A stretch of 64,000 nucleotides of DNA from Ignavibacteriaceae bacterium. GTDB taxonomy: Bacteria; Bacteroidota; Ignavibacteria; Ignavibacteriales; Ignavibacteriaceae. Positions 27,695 through 36,686 of the stretch are shown here, piece after piece; position 1 is the first letter of the stretch, and the number at the start of each line of letters is the position of its first letter. The position numbers and the translations under genes are program-made. The stretch covers positions 1 to 64,000 of the forward strand of contig JACAFB010000037.1 of the NCBI GenBank assembly GCA_013388545.1, in the 5' to 3' direction. The notes beneath the pieces are model-generated. The model was not told where the DNA came from and did no database searches. It saw nothing but the letters and a program-made list of their open reading frames with translations.

Positions 27695-28517
27695 AATTGC
27701 AGTAAAAACAAGCAAGTATGTTACAAAAAGCTATAGCACTTCATTCAGCCTCGGTATTCTTGTTTTTGCTTCTGCTTATAAAGATGCTATCTATTCAATT
27801 TACGGTTTTGTAAGATTAGCTGATGAGATAGTTGACACCTTTCATAAATATGACCGCAAAAAAATGTTTTCCGAATTCCGCGAAGAGACCGAGAAAGCTC
27901 TTAGTGAAGGTATATCAACGAACCTGATTCTCCATGCTTTTCAAAAAGTTGTAAATGATTACAAAATTGATAAAGCTTATATCGATGCCTTTTTAGACAG
28001 CATGGAAATGGATCTTCATAATAACTACTACGAAAGAGATCACTATAACAGATACATTTATGGTTCAGCCGAAGTTGTCGGGCTTATGTGCTTAAAAGTA
28101 TTTTGTGAGAAAGATGAAAAACTGTTTAATGAACTTATCGGTCCTGCAAAAAGTCTTGGATCAGCATTTCAGAAAGTTAATTTTCTGCGGGATGTTAAAA
28201 GTGATATGGAGGAACGGGGAAGAATCTACCTGCCTTCAGTAAAGGAGCGGATTTTAATGAACGATGAAAATAAGGCTAAGCTTGAAGCCGAGATAGAATC
28301 TGAGTTCGCTGATGCATTTAAAGGAATAAAAAAACTTCCGGCAGGGGTAAAATTCGGAGTTTACTCTGCTTATTTATATTACCAAATGCTCTTCAGGAAG
28401 ATAAGAAATCTCAGAATTGAAGAACTAATGAAACGCAGGGTGAGGATTTCAAACTTCGCAAAGCTTATTCTGATGATTAAATCGCTGATCGAGGTAAAAT
28501 TTCTCCGGATAACTTGA
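27678..28517 (+). CDS. crtB: Phytoene synthase
   Basis: 279 residues of the squalene/phytoene synthase family. It joins two geranylgeranyl diphosphates to phytoene. The two Asp-rich metal sites are RLADEIVDTF near 54 and FLRDVKSDMEERGRIYLP near 170, with VVGLMCL between. It has full length. Its start lies inside the end of crtI, so the two are translationally coupled. No geranylgeranyl diphosphate synthase gene is in the window; that precursor must come from elsewhere. Confidence 0.93.
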   Translation: MDLYNKIAVKTSKYVTKSYSTSFSLGILVFASAYKDAIYSIYGFVRLADEIVDTFHKYDRKKMFSEFREETEKALSEGISTNLILHAFQKVVNDYKIDKAYIDAFLDSMEMDLHNNYYERDHYNRYIYGSAEVVGLMCLKVFCEKDEKLFNELIGPAKSLGSAFQKVNFLRDVKSDMEERGRIYLPSVKERILMNDENKAKLEAEIESEFADAFKGIKKLPAGVKFGVYSAYLYYQMLFRKIRNLRIEELMKRRVRISNFAKLILMIKSLIEVKFLRIT

Positions 28518-28535
28518 TTAAATAATGATTGAGTT

Positions 28536-29219
28536 ATGAGTGAATATCTTCTGATAAACATTTTAATAGTGATAGTACCTCTTGTTTTAAGCTTTGAAAA
28601 AAAGATCAGGTTTATAAAAAAATTAAAATCTTATTTGGTATCTATTGCTGTTATAAGCACAGCATACATTATCTGGGATTCGGTTGCTGTTTACAGAAAC
28701 GATTGGGGCTTCAACCCCGCTTATTTATCAGGTATAAATATTCTCAATCTCCCGCTTGAAGAAATACTTTTTTTTATAACCGTCCCTTATAGTTGTATTT
28801 TTATTTATGAGACTGTGAATTTGTATATCAAGGAAAGGAAAGTACGATTCAGCAAGTATGCTTATTTATTAGCTTCATTTCTATTGATTGTGGCAGCAAT
28901 TATTTTTTTATCGCAGTACTACACATTTACGGTACTGCTTTTTACTGCTGCCTTTTTAATTATTGCATCAGTGTTTTTTTCTGCAATTCTTAAATCGAGC
29001 ACTTATTGGCTTACGATCCTGATTACATATGTTCCATTTTTCGCAGTTAATTATATTTTAACCTCATTTCCGATAGTAACCTACAACTCATCTGCAATCT
29101 GGAACAAAAGATTTTTGACTATTCCTCTTGAAGATTTCTTTTATTCCTTTTCAATGATTTCTTTCTGGCTGCTGGTTTATCTTATATCAGAAAAGAAACT
29201 GAGTTTCAAAAAACCATAA
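28536..29219 (+). CDS. Lycopene cyclase, fused CrtYc-CrtYd type
   Basis: 227 residues with about six membrane helices. Two homologous halves each carry the signature of this cyclase family: NLPLEEILFFITVPY near 72 and TIPLEDFFYSFSMI near 190. In actinobacteria the halves are separate (CrtYc, CrtYd); in Bacteroidota, archaea and fungi they are fused, as here. It forms beta-ionone rings on lycopene. Because a CruF-like hydratase also acts on an open end in this operon, the product may carry only one ring. Confidence 0.88.
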   Translation: MSEYLLINILIVIVPLVLSFEKKIRFIKKLKSYLVSIAVISTAYIIWDSVAVYRNDWGFNPAYLSGINILNLPLEEILFFITVPYSCIFIYETVNLYIKERKVRFSKYAYLLASFLLIVAAIIFLSQYYTFTVLLFTAAFLIIASVFFSAILKSSTYWLTILITYVPFFAVNYILTSFPIVTYNSSAIWNKRFLTIPLEDFFYSFSMISFWLLVYLISEKKLSFKKP

Positions 29220-29226
29220 GTGTTTT

Positions 29227-30723
29227 ATGGCATCAATCAAAAAAGTTGCGGTGATCGGGGCAGGACTTGGCGGATTGTCTGCTGCTGCCAGACTTGCCTC
29301 CAACGGCTTTCAGGTTGACATTTACGAACAAAACAAATCAGCGGGAGGAAAAGCAAATAATTTGAAGTTCGATGGTTTCAGATTTGACACCGGTCCCTCG
29401 CTTCTTACTATGCCTTTTGTACTTGAAGAATTATTTAATGATTGCGGCGAGAGGCTTTCTGATTATTTAGAACTTAAAAAACTGGAACTAACCTGCAAAT
29501 ATTTTTTCCCTGACAATACAATTCTCAACGCTTTCTCAGATCAAAAAAGATTTGCTGAAGAGATTGCGCTAAAAACATCCGACAGCAAAGAATCAGTTAT
29601 TAAATATTTCAAATACTCAGAAGATATTTACACTCTGACTTCGGATTTATTTCTGTACAACAGCCCCTCTCAGGTCAGTACTTATTTAAGTAAAAAAGCT
29701 TTGACTGCTTTGCTCAACCTCAAAAAAATTGATACGCTAAGAACGATGCATAAAGCAAATGCATCTTTTTTCAAGGATAAAAAAACAGTTCAGCTTTTTG
29801 ATCGATATGCTACCTATAACGGTTCAAATCCTTATCTCGCTCCGGCAACGTTAAATATTATTCAGCACGTGGAGTCGAAACTTGGCGCCTATGTGCCCGC
29901 TAATGGTATTTATTCCATCTCAGAAGCAATAGAAGCCTTGGTTAAAAAGAAAGGCGGAAATATTTTTTACGAAAGTAAAGTTTCTTCAATTTTGACTGAC
30001 GGAAATGCAGTCCGGGGAATAAAAGTGAATGAAGCTGAGAAGGAATACGATGCAGTGGTATCAAATGCTGATGTTAATTATACGTTCAAATATTTGCTGA
30101 ATGACTCAGTACTGTCCGAATCAAAAAAATTACGAAAGCTTCAGCCCTCACTTTCAGGAGTTGTTTTTTATTGGGGAATAAAAGGCACTTATAAAAAACT
30201 GGACATTCACAACATATTATTCTCGGAAGATTATGAAAAGGAATTTTTTGAAATATTTGAGAAGAAAATTTGTCCGGTTGATCCGACTGTTTACATATAT
30301 ATTTCATCCAAATACAATAATGATGATGCCCCGGCTGGCTGCGAGAATTGGTTTGTGATGATAAATGCACCATTCAATGAAAATCAAATTTGGGAAGATG
30401 AAATCAGGAAAACCCGTGAAAGAATAATCAATAAAGTTAATTCAATGCTTGGTATAAATATAAAAGATAAAATTATTGCCGAATCAATACTTTCTCCTGT
30501 TGAGATTGAAAGTAAAACAAGCAGTTACAGAGGAAGTATATATGGAATTTCTTCAAACAGTAAGACAGCAGCATTCTTACGGCAAAATAACAAGTCCAGC
30601 TCATTGAAGGGTCTGTATTTTTGCGGAGGAAGCGCTCATCCGGGCGGCGGTATTCCATTGGTTATTCTTTCCGGGAAAATAGCCTCCGAACTTATCATTA
30701 AATATGAGCACAATGATGATTGA
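29227..30723 (+). CDS. CrtD-like carotenoid 3,4-desaturase / CrtI-family oxidoreductase
   Basis: 498 residues, FAD motif VAVIGAGLGGLSAAARLASNGFQVDIYEQ at the N-terminus and GLYFCGGSAHPGGGIPLVILSGKIA at the C-terminus. The segment LFDRYATYNGSNPYLAPATL corresponds to the CrtD branch of the family (1-hydroxycarotenoid 3,4-desaturases), whose substrate would be the product of the CruF-like hydratase in this operon. This supports a 1'-hydroxy-3',4'-didehydro end group. A methoxyneurosporene-type or second phytoene desaturase role cannot be excluded. Confidence 0.82.
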   Translation: MASIKKVAVIGAGLGGLSAAARLASNGFQVDIYEQNKSAGGKANNLKFDGFRFDTGPSLLTMPFVLEELFNDCGERLSDYLELKKLELTCKYFFPDNTILNAFSDQKRFAEEIALKTSDSKESVIKYFKYSEDIYTLTSDLFLYNSPSQVSTYLSKKALTALLNLKKIDTLRTMHKANASFFKDKKTVQLFDRYATYNGSNPYLAPATLNIIQHVESKLGAYVPANGIYSISEAIEALVKKKGGNIFYESKVSSILTDGNAVRGIKVNEAEKEYDAVVSNADVNYTFKYLLNDSVLSESKKLRKLQPSLSGVVFYWGIKGTYKKLDIHNILFSEDYEKEFFEIFEKKICPVDPTVYIYISSKYNNDDAPAGCENWFVMINAPFNENQIWEDEIRKTRERIINKVNSMLGINIKDKIIAESILSPVEIESKTSSYRGSIYGISSNSKTAAFLRQNNKSSSLKGLYFCGGSAHPGGGIPLVILSGKIASELIIKYEHNDD

Positions 30724-31369
30724 AGCAAAACATAATTATTGGGCAAGAACTGTATTTGATCTGTACATAAACCGGCTGCTGAAAAAACACTTTTCACATT
30801 TCTATCTTCTTAATAATATCTCTGAAAATATTTCAGACAGGAGTTTAATCATTACTCCGAATCATATCTCCTGGTGGGATGGCTTCTTTATTGATTACCT
30901 GAATAAAAAAATTCTTAAAAGAAAAATCCATCTCTTGATGCTTGAGGAACAGCTTTCAAAATACAGATTCTTCAGCAAAGTCGGTGCATATTCAGTTAAA
31001 CAAAAAAATCCTGCCAACATTGCTTCGGCTGTAAAATATACTTCGAAGATAGTTTCTGATACCCGAAATATGGCTGTGATTTATCCTCAGGGGGAGATTG
31101 AACCTTACGATAGAAGACCACTAAGCATTAAAAAAGGAATAAAATTATTCGTCAGGCAAAATGAAAATATTCTAATTCTGCCCGTAGGGTTTAAAATTTT
31201 ATTCCAGGATGAAAAGAAGCCTGATATTTATGCCCGTTTCGGTAAAGTGGTGAAAGCAGAAAATTTGCTAAACAGTTTTGAAATATTTATCGAAGAGTTT
31301 CATACAAATCTTGAGCAAATCAACTCTCAATCTCCAGACAGGACTGCAGAGGATTTATTCAGTTCATGA
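30704..31369 (+). CDS. PlsC-type acyltransferase, candidate carotenoid-glycoside acyltransferase
   Basis: 221 residues. It has the H-x4-D motif (NHISWWDGFF) near 57 and a YPQGEIEPYD block replacing the usual EGTRS-like motif, so it belongs to the lysophosphatidate acyltransferase family. It overlaps the upstream desaturase by 20 bp and the downstream glycosyltransferase by 4 bp. Placement inside the crt operon suggests it esterifies the carotenoid sugar, as CruD does with chlorobactene glucoside in green sulfur bacteria; a phospholipid role is possible. Confidence 0.75.
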   Translation: MSTMMIEAKHNYWARTVFDLYINRLLKKHFSHFYLLNNISENISDRSLIITPNHISWWDGFFIDYLNKKILKRKIHLLMLEEQLSKYRFFSKVGAYSVKQKNPANIASAVKYTSKIVSDTRNMAVIYPQGEIEPYDRRPLSIKKGIKLFVRQNENILILPVGFKILFQDEKKPDIYARFGKVVKAENLLNSFEIFIEEFHTNLEQINSQSPDRTAEDLFSS

Positions 31370-32460
31370 TTTTGCTAATTGTAACATACTTTATTCTTGT
31401 GATTGTCGCTGCTGTATCAGTTTACAATTATTTAACAGCACCTGTTTTATTAAGCAACAATAGTGTAATCGAAGATGCGCCGAAAGTTTCTGTGCTCATT
31501 CCCGCAAGAAATGAAGAATCAAATATTAGAAGATGTTTAGAGAAAGTTTTAAAGCAGGATTATCCAAACTTTGAGGTAATTATTCTTGATGATCAATCAA
31601 CTGATAACACTTATAAGATTGCAGAAGATCTGCAACGAACCGATCAAAGAATAAAAATTCTTCAGGGTGAAAATCTTCCGAAAGAATGGCTTGGTAAAAA
31701 CTGGGCTTGCTATCAGCTTGCCTCCCGGGCTTCCGGCAAAATTCTGCTTTTCATTGATGCCGATGTTGAACTTGAAAAAAGCGCCGTCACTTCAGCTGTT
31801 GTAGAAATCAAAAACAACTCGCTTCAGCTTTTATCAGTTTTTCCGACCCAAATTAAAAGAACATTCGGCGAGCAATTAATTGTGCCGCTGATGAAATGGT
31901 TTTTATTATCTTTCCTTCCGCTTGTAAAAGTCTTTAAATCAGCTAACCCGGCATTCACTGCTGCAAACGGTCAGTTTATGATTTGGGATAGTAATGCATA
32001 CTTCAAGCTTGGCGGTCATAAATCATTTAAAGATAAAGTTGTTGAAGATATGGAAATGGCCAGAGCAGCAAAACTAAATTATATGAAAATAAAAACATTT
32101 TTAGGCGGCAACATTGTCAAATGCCGGATGTATGATGGATTTATTTCATCATTTAATGGTTTCTCGAAGAATTTCTTTCCCGGCAGCGGAATGCCCTGGT
32201 TTGTTTTTCTTATACTTCTAATTCTGGTCACTTCGTCATTAACTCTGCCTGTAATTTTGTGGAATTTTCAAACTTTATATTTACCGGCAGTCTTTCTGAT
32301 ATTTATTAACAGAATATTAATTGCTGTTTTGAGCAAACAAAATATTGTTATAAATGTATTGCTTCATCCGGTTCAGATGATTTTGCTTCTGGCAATTGGA
32401 TTTTCATCTGTAATTAAAACAAAGTTGAGGGTGGTTAAATGGAAGGGAAGAAAATTATAA
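31366..32460 (+). CDS. Family 2 glycosyltransferase, candidate carotenoid glycosyltransferase
   Basis: 364 residues. N-terminal membrane helix, then a GT-A domain: SVLIPARNEESNIRRCLEKVL, DDQSTDNT, the metal-binding DADVELEKSAV, and the acceptor-side VEDMEMARAAK. Two or three C-terminal membrane helices follow. The start overlaps the acyltransferase stop (ATGA). Family 2 enzymes CruC and CrtQ glycosylate carotenoid hydroxyls; here the 1'-hydroxyl made by the CruF-like hydratase is the likely acceptor. The sugar is unknown. Confidence 0.8.
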   Translation: MILLIVTYFILVIVAAVSVYNYLTAPVLLSNNSVIEDAPKVSVLIPARNEESNIRRCLEKVLKQDYPNFEVIILDDQSTDNTYKIAEDLQRTDQRIKILQGENLPKEWLGKNWACYQLASRASGKILLFIDADVELEKSAVTSAVVEIKNNSLQLLSVFPTQIKRTFGEQLIVPLMKWFLLSFLPLVKVFKSANPAFTAANGQFMIWDSNAYFKLGGHKSFKDKVVEDMEMARAAKLNYMKIKTFLGGNIVKCRMYDGFISSFNGFSKNFFPGSGMPWFVFLILLILVTSSLTLPVILWNFQTLYLPAVFLIFINRILIAVLSKQNIVINVLLHPVQMILLLAIGFSSVIKTKLRVVKWKGRKL

Positions 32461-33083
32461 AAGAGAATTATGCTATCGTTTTTATGTACCTGATTTTTTT
32501 TGTAGGAATTTTGGGTCATTCTTTTGATTACGTTAAGCCTCTGATGCTTACACTTACTCCATTTACTCTCTTTCTGATGGGAATGCTGGTGGTGATTTTA
32601 ATTAGAATAGATTGGGGAAATAATTTTTACTATTGGGGCTCTTTAACTTTTTTCATAACATTATTTCTAGAAATAATTGGAGTAAAAACCGGAATTATTT
32701 TCGGAAGCTATTATTACGGCAGCACACTTGGTTTCAAAGTTCTTGATGTCCCTTTAATTATAGGATTTAATTGGGTGCTGGTTATTTCAGGAGCTTACAG
32801 TATTTCACTGCGGATTTTTGGAAATAAATGGCTATTAATGTTTTTTACTTCAGCTCTTGCTGTTTTATTTGATATACTTTTAGAACCAAATGCAATTGCT
32901 CTTGACTACTGGCAATGGAAAGGTGGTAAAATTCCGTTTCAAAATTATGCTGCCTGGTTTTTAGTTGCCTTTGTCGCTTCTTTCATTGCTTTAAAATTTG
33001 GAATTAACAAACCAAGTAAACCGGCAATACATTATTTTATTGTCCAAAGCATATTTTTCTTTTCACTATTAATTTTTAACTGA
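32439..33083 (+). CDS. CruF-like carotenoid 1',2'-hydratase (DUF422)
   Basis: 214 residues with about six membrane helices. GIIFGSYYYGSTLGFKVLDVPLIIGFNWVL and DILLEPNAIALDYWQW are hallmarks of the DUF422/CruF family, which add water across the terminal double bond of an acyclic carotenoid end. It overlaps the glycosyltransferase gene by 22 bp. Its presence means the final carotenoid probably has one acyclic, hydroxylated end, giving the sugar an attachment point. Confidence 0.85.
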   Translation: MEGKKIIKENYAIVFMYLIFFVGILGHSFDYVKPLMLTLTPFTLFLMGMLVVILIRIDWGNNFYYWGSLTFFITLFLEIIGVKTGIIFGSYYYGSTLGFKVLDVPLIIGFNWVLVISGAYSISLRIFGNKWLLMFFTSALAVLFDILLEPNAIALDYWQWKGGKIPFQNYAAWFLVAFVASFIALKFGINKPSKPAIHYFIVQSIFFFSLLIFN

Positions 33084-33092
33084 AACAGTAAG

Positions 33093-33782
33093 ATGGGAAT
33101 ACTAATAGCAATCATAATAATTTTAACCTGGTTTTTTCACCTGCTTTATATCCTGATTTATGCCGATGTGAATACTTCATCTTTGCTCTTCTATGTTCAC
33201 ATTCTTTTACAGGGATATTTATACACCGGGTTGTTTATTACTGCTCACGATGCAATGCATGGAAGTATATCTCCCTCAAAAAAGGTAAATAAATATTTTG
33301 GCGTGCTTGCCTCCTTACTATTTGCGGGGCTCTCATACAACAAATTAGTTGAAAACCATTTTAAGCATCACAAATACCCGGGAGAGCAAAATGATCCGGA
33401 CTATTATATTAAATCACAAAACTTTTTTCTCTGGTGGGGAGCTTTTCTTTTAAGATACACTACAATTACGCAAATAATTATAATGGCCGTCGTATTCAAT
33501 ATTCTTAAGTTCTGGATCCCTGAAGCAAAGTTAATTTTATTCTGGATTATTCCTGCTTTCATAGGAACTTTCCAGCTATTTTTTTTCGGCACTTATCTGC
33601 CGCATCGTCTTCCCCATCTTGAACTGATGAAACCGCATAATGCCCGCACCCTGAAAAAAAATCATTTGCTTGCAATGATTACTTGTTACTTTTTCGGATA
33701 CCACTATGAGCATCATGAATCACCGCGCACTCCCTGGTGGAAGCTTTATCAACTTAAAAATAAGTTATCTCAGAATCCGTAA
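33093..33782 (+). CDS. crtW: CrtW-like beta-carotene ketolase (fatty acid hydroxylase superfamily)
   Basis: 229 residues, integral membrane di-iron enzyme. His boxes: HDAMHG near 52, HFKHHKYPG near 90 and YHYEHHESPRTPWW near 205, matching CrtW ketolases that put a 4-keto group on a beta-ionone ring. It is the last gene of the operon. Its final 13 bp overlap the end of the convergent sensor kinase gene and no terminator is visible there. Confidence 0.82.
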   Translation: MGILIAIIIILTWFFHLLYILIYADVNTSSLLFYVHILLQGYLYTGLFITAHDAMHGSISPSKKVNKYFGVLASLLFAGLSYNKLVENHFKHHKYPGEQNDPDYYIKSQNFFLWWGAFLLRYTTITQIIIMAVVFNILKFWIPEAKLILFWIIPAFIGTFQLFFFGTYLPHRLPHLELMKPHNARTLKKNHLLAMITCYFFGYHYEHHESPRTPWWKLYQLKNKLSQNP

Positions 33783-35290
33783 GTGGCTTCTTCGAGAACT
33801 TTTATCAGGTCGGTTTTAGCGAAAGGTTTTACAAGAAATTTGTCAGCACCAGCCTCGTAGTAACGATCAATTTTTTCTTTGACAAACTCACTTGATATCA
33901 CTATTACAGGTCTCTTTAACGGGTCTATTCTCTTAATGTCTTTACAGATAATTATTCCCTGTTCCCAGAAGTTTTTTGTTACATCAAAAATAAAAATTCC
34001 GAAGTCATCTTTGTTAAGGAAATCAATTTTGAAGTCTCTTATATTATGAACCTCTATCTCGTAATCATTCTTAAGAAATGCATTAATAAGCTCATAAGAT
34101 TCACCAACATCATCAAGCATCATAATTCTCTTAAAATGCTCGTGGCTTTCAACAGCCGATAATTTTTTAAACAGATTTTTATTTGGTGATAATGGAAGTG
34201 AAATTGTAAATGTTGAACCAACGCCTTTTATGCTGTCAACAAGCAAAGAACCGCCCATTTTTTCAATATATCTTTTTGCCAGTGCAAGACCCAGTCCGTT
34301 GCCTTCGTAATTTCTGCTTATGTTAAGATCTTCCTGGCTGAATGGCCTGAATAAATGATCAATATATTTGGTTGATATGCCGATACCGGAATCTTTAATT
34401 CTCAAAATGGCAAGTTCTTTATCTTCGAGCATGCTAACATCAATTTCGATGAAGCCCTGGTTGGTAAATTTGACTGCATTGTTCAGAACATTATTGGTTG
34501 CATTTTCTAATGCCTGGATGTCTACATCAACAAATATTTCAGCTGGATTAAAACTGAGTTTTACGTCAAGATGTTTTTCCTCTGCATTCTTTCTTATTTT
34601 GGCTACGCAGTTCTTGACCAAATCCACAAGATCTGTCGACATAATATTCATCAGGTAATCACCGGCTTCAATCTGAGCGAACTCCAACATCTGTGTAATG
34701 CTCTTAAATAACCTTTCACTGCCGGAATAGAGATTGTCGAGATAAACTTTTTCTTCAGCAGTCAGCTTATCTTTTAAGTTATCGCGAATAATAGAAGTAT
34801 AACCCAGGATAATGTTCAAGGGGGTTCGTAATTCATGAGATAAAACATTTAGAAAAGTATTTTTCAGTCTTTCTGCTTCCATCGTTGCATCGCGTGCCTT
34901 TTTAACTTCTTCCTCGGTAAGTATAAATTCAGTTTGGTCTTCGTGGAGTAGAATCGCGTAGTGCTTGCCTTCTAATTTTATACCGGCTATACTTGTTCTG
35001 ATATATGGATTAGCGAATTCCCTGCCCTTTAAAAGCGAGTCAAGATAATTATCGATCGTTATATAGCCGCAGTCTTTCATAACGTCGATAATTTTATCAA
35101 CAATTCCACTTCGCTTCAATTCAGGATCAGTGAACAGAGAGTATTCTTTTAACTCAGGCAAAGTAAAACCCCATTGAAGTGTAAAAGCTTTATTTAAATA
35201 AACAAGCTGTCCTTCATCATTAATTACCTGAATGGGGTGCTTAATGTTTTCATAAAAGATGGTTAAATATTGTAAAGTTGAATCGGTCAT
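33770..35290 (-). CDS. PAS-histidine kinase-receiver hybrid sensor
   Basis: 506 residues, cytoplasmic (no membrane segment). PAS domain about 5-125, HisKA with phospho-acceptor His152 (VLSHELRTPLNI), HATPase with NNVLNNAVKF, IKDSGIGIS and GNGLGLALAKRYIEKMGG, then a C-terminal receiver from about 390 with IFIFDVTKN as the likely Asp site and VKPFAK as the conserved Lys. Starts 2 nt after the stop of the GAF kinase gene, so the two are co-transcribed. No DNA-binding output is linked; the signal is unknown. Confidence 0.88.
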   Translation of the reverse strand: MTDSTLQYLTIFYENIKHPIQVINDEGQLVYLNKAFTLQWGFTLPELKEYSLFTDPELKRSGIVDKIIDVMKDCGYITIDNYLDSLLKGREFANPYIRTSIAGIKLEGKHYAILLHEDQTEFILTEEEVKKARDATMEAERLKNTFLNVLSHELRTPLNIILGYTSIIRDNLKDKLTAEEKVYLDNLYSGSERLFKSITQMLEFAQIEAGDYLMNIMSTDLVDLVKNCVAKIRKNAEEKHLDVKLSFNPAEIFVDVDIQALENATNNVLNNAVKFTNQGFIEIDVSMLEDKELAILRIKDSGIGISTKYIDHLFRPFSQEDLNISRNYEGNGLGLALAKRYIEKMGGSLLVDSIKGVGSTFTISLPLSPNKNLFKKLSAVESHEHFKRIMMLDDVGESYELINAFLKNDYEIEVHNIRDFKIDFLNKDDFGIFIFDVTKNFWEQGIIICKDIKRIDPLKRPVIVISSEFVKEKIDRYYEAGADKFLVKPFAKTDLIKVLEEATYGF

Positions 35291-35292
35291 AA

Positions 35293-36588
35293 TTAACTCA
35301 AAGGTAATGAAAATTGAATAGCTGCTCCATTACTTTTATTCAATAATTTAATTTCACCGTTATGTCGTTCAACAATGTTTTTGCAAAGGAACAAACCGTA
35401 GCCGCTGCTTTCTGAATTGTAAGGTTCATTAAAAATATTTTTTTTGCCCGGCGGGAAACCAGGGCCATTATCTTCAATATCAACGTACAGCCTGTCGTCT
35501 TTTGCCGATGTTCTGATAATTATTGTAGCATCTTTTCTTGCATCAGCCGAGTTGGTAAAAAGGTTTATCAGCAAATGCTGTATCTGTTCCGAATCATAAT
35601 TACAGACAGGCAGAACATTAAACTCTGTCTTGAATATAATTGAAGTAAATTTTTTCATTGGTGAAATATACCTGATTACCGATTGGATGGTTTTATTCAG
35701 ATCACCGCTGTCTTTATTAAGATTCATTACAGAGGTTTCAAGCAGAACCTGTGCATATTTTTGTATGCTTCTGATGCTGTCTGCTGCAACTTTTGTTTTC
35801 AGTTTCAGTCTATCAAATAAAATCGGATCACTTAATTTCTTATCTGCCTCAAAATCTCTTTGTGCTTTTTCAATTGCCCTGATCAGGCTTTCTGTTTCAA
35901 GAAGAGCAAGATGAACCAATCCCTGTAAAGATTGACCTATTTCTGCATCGATAGTACTTCTTAAAACTTTTCTTTCGGCTTTAACTAACTGAGTGTTTGC
36001 TTCCTGGAGGGCATTGAAGGCGTTGAGCTGGCCGTTGTAAAGCTGGGCATTACGGATTGCAGTGGCCGCCTGCCCGGCTAAAATTTCAAAAGTGCCTGTA
36101 ATCTCTCTTATCTTAATTTTATGCAGATGCTTGCTGTCAACGTAAATTACACCAAGCTTTTTCCCGTCGGTAATAAGAGGAGAACAGAGAATGGTTTGGA
36201 GATGAAGTGCAAATATACTTTTTGTAGAATCAACAGTATCGCTTTGCGCACCTTCAATAAATCTTGATTTGCCTGTGAGAAATACATCCTGAACAACTGT
36301 ATTGCTAACGACAAAAGAAGTTTCGGGCAATTCGTTATCATTGGAATCAAGTCCTATACGGTATTCAAGCTTGCCTTCGGCGTTTTTAAGTACAATAAAA
36401 CCTCTTTCAGATTTAGTAAGCTGAATGGCATTCTTAAGAACAAGTTCCAAAACATCCTCAAGTATCAATGATCTGTTAATTGTATTAACAATATCAAGGA
36501 TCACTTCAAGGTTTTTAACCCTCTCGGAAGAGTCATCCTGATTGGGACTGTTTGAATCAATATATTTTTTAAATTCAGAGAATTTCAT
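35293..36588 (-). CDS. GAF-domain sensor histidine kinase
   Basis: 431 residues, cytoplasmic. GAF domain about 25-180 (LTKSERGFIVLKNAEGKLEYRIGLD; VIYVDSKHLHKIKIRE), a helical linker that lacks a recognisable H-box of the usual HisKA type (the sequence LQGLVHLALLETESLI may hold the His), and a HATPase domain about 320-431 (NLFTNSADAR, DNGPGFPPGKK, GYGLFLCKNIVERHNGE). Phosphorylation chemistry is therefore uncertain. It probably works with the hybrid kinase encoded 2 nt downstream. Confidence 0.85.
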   Translation of the reverse strand: MKFSEFKKYIDSNSPNQDDSSERVKNLEVILDIVNTINRSLILEDVLELVLKNAIQLTKSERGFIVLKNAEGKLEYRIGLDSNDNELPETSFVVSNTVVQDVFLTGKSRFIEGAQSDTVDSTKSIFALHLQTILCSPLITDGKKLGVIYVDSKHLHKIKIREITGTFEILAGQAATAIRNAQLYNGQLNAFNALQEANTQLVKAERKVLRSTIDAEIGQSLQGLVHLALLETESLIRAIEKAQRDFEADKKLSDPILFDRLKLKTKVAADSIRSIQKYAQVLLETSVMNLNKDSGDLNKTIQSVIRYISPMKKFTSIIFKTEFNVLPVCNYDSEQIQHLLINLFTNSADARKDATIIIRTSAKDDRLYVDIEDNGPGFPPGKKNIFNEPYNSESSGYGLFLCKNIVERHNGEIKLLNKSNGAAIQFSLPLS

Positions 36589-36686
36589 AGCTCTGTTTTA
36601 TAAACCCTCTCAAATTTAAACAGATTAAAAATCTGACTTTAAAATTAGGAATATAGAATTAAAGAGGAACTGCCATTAGGATAATT

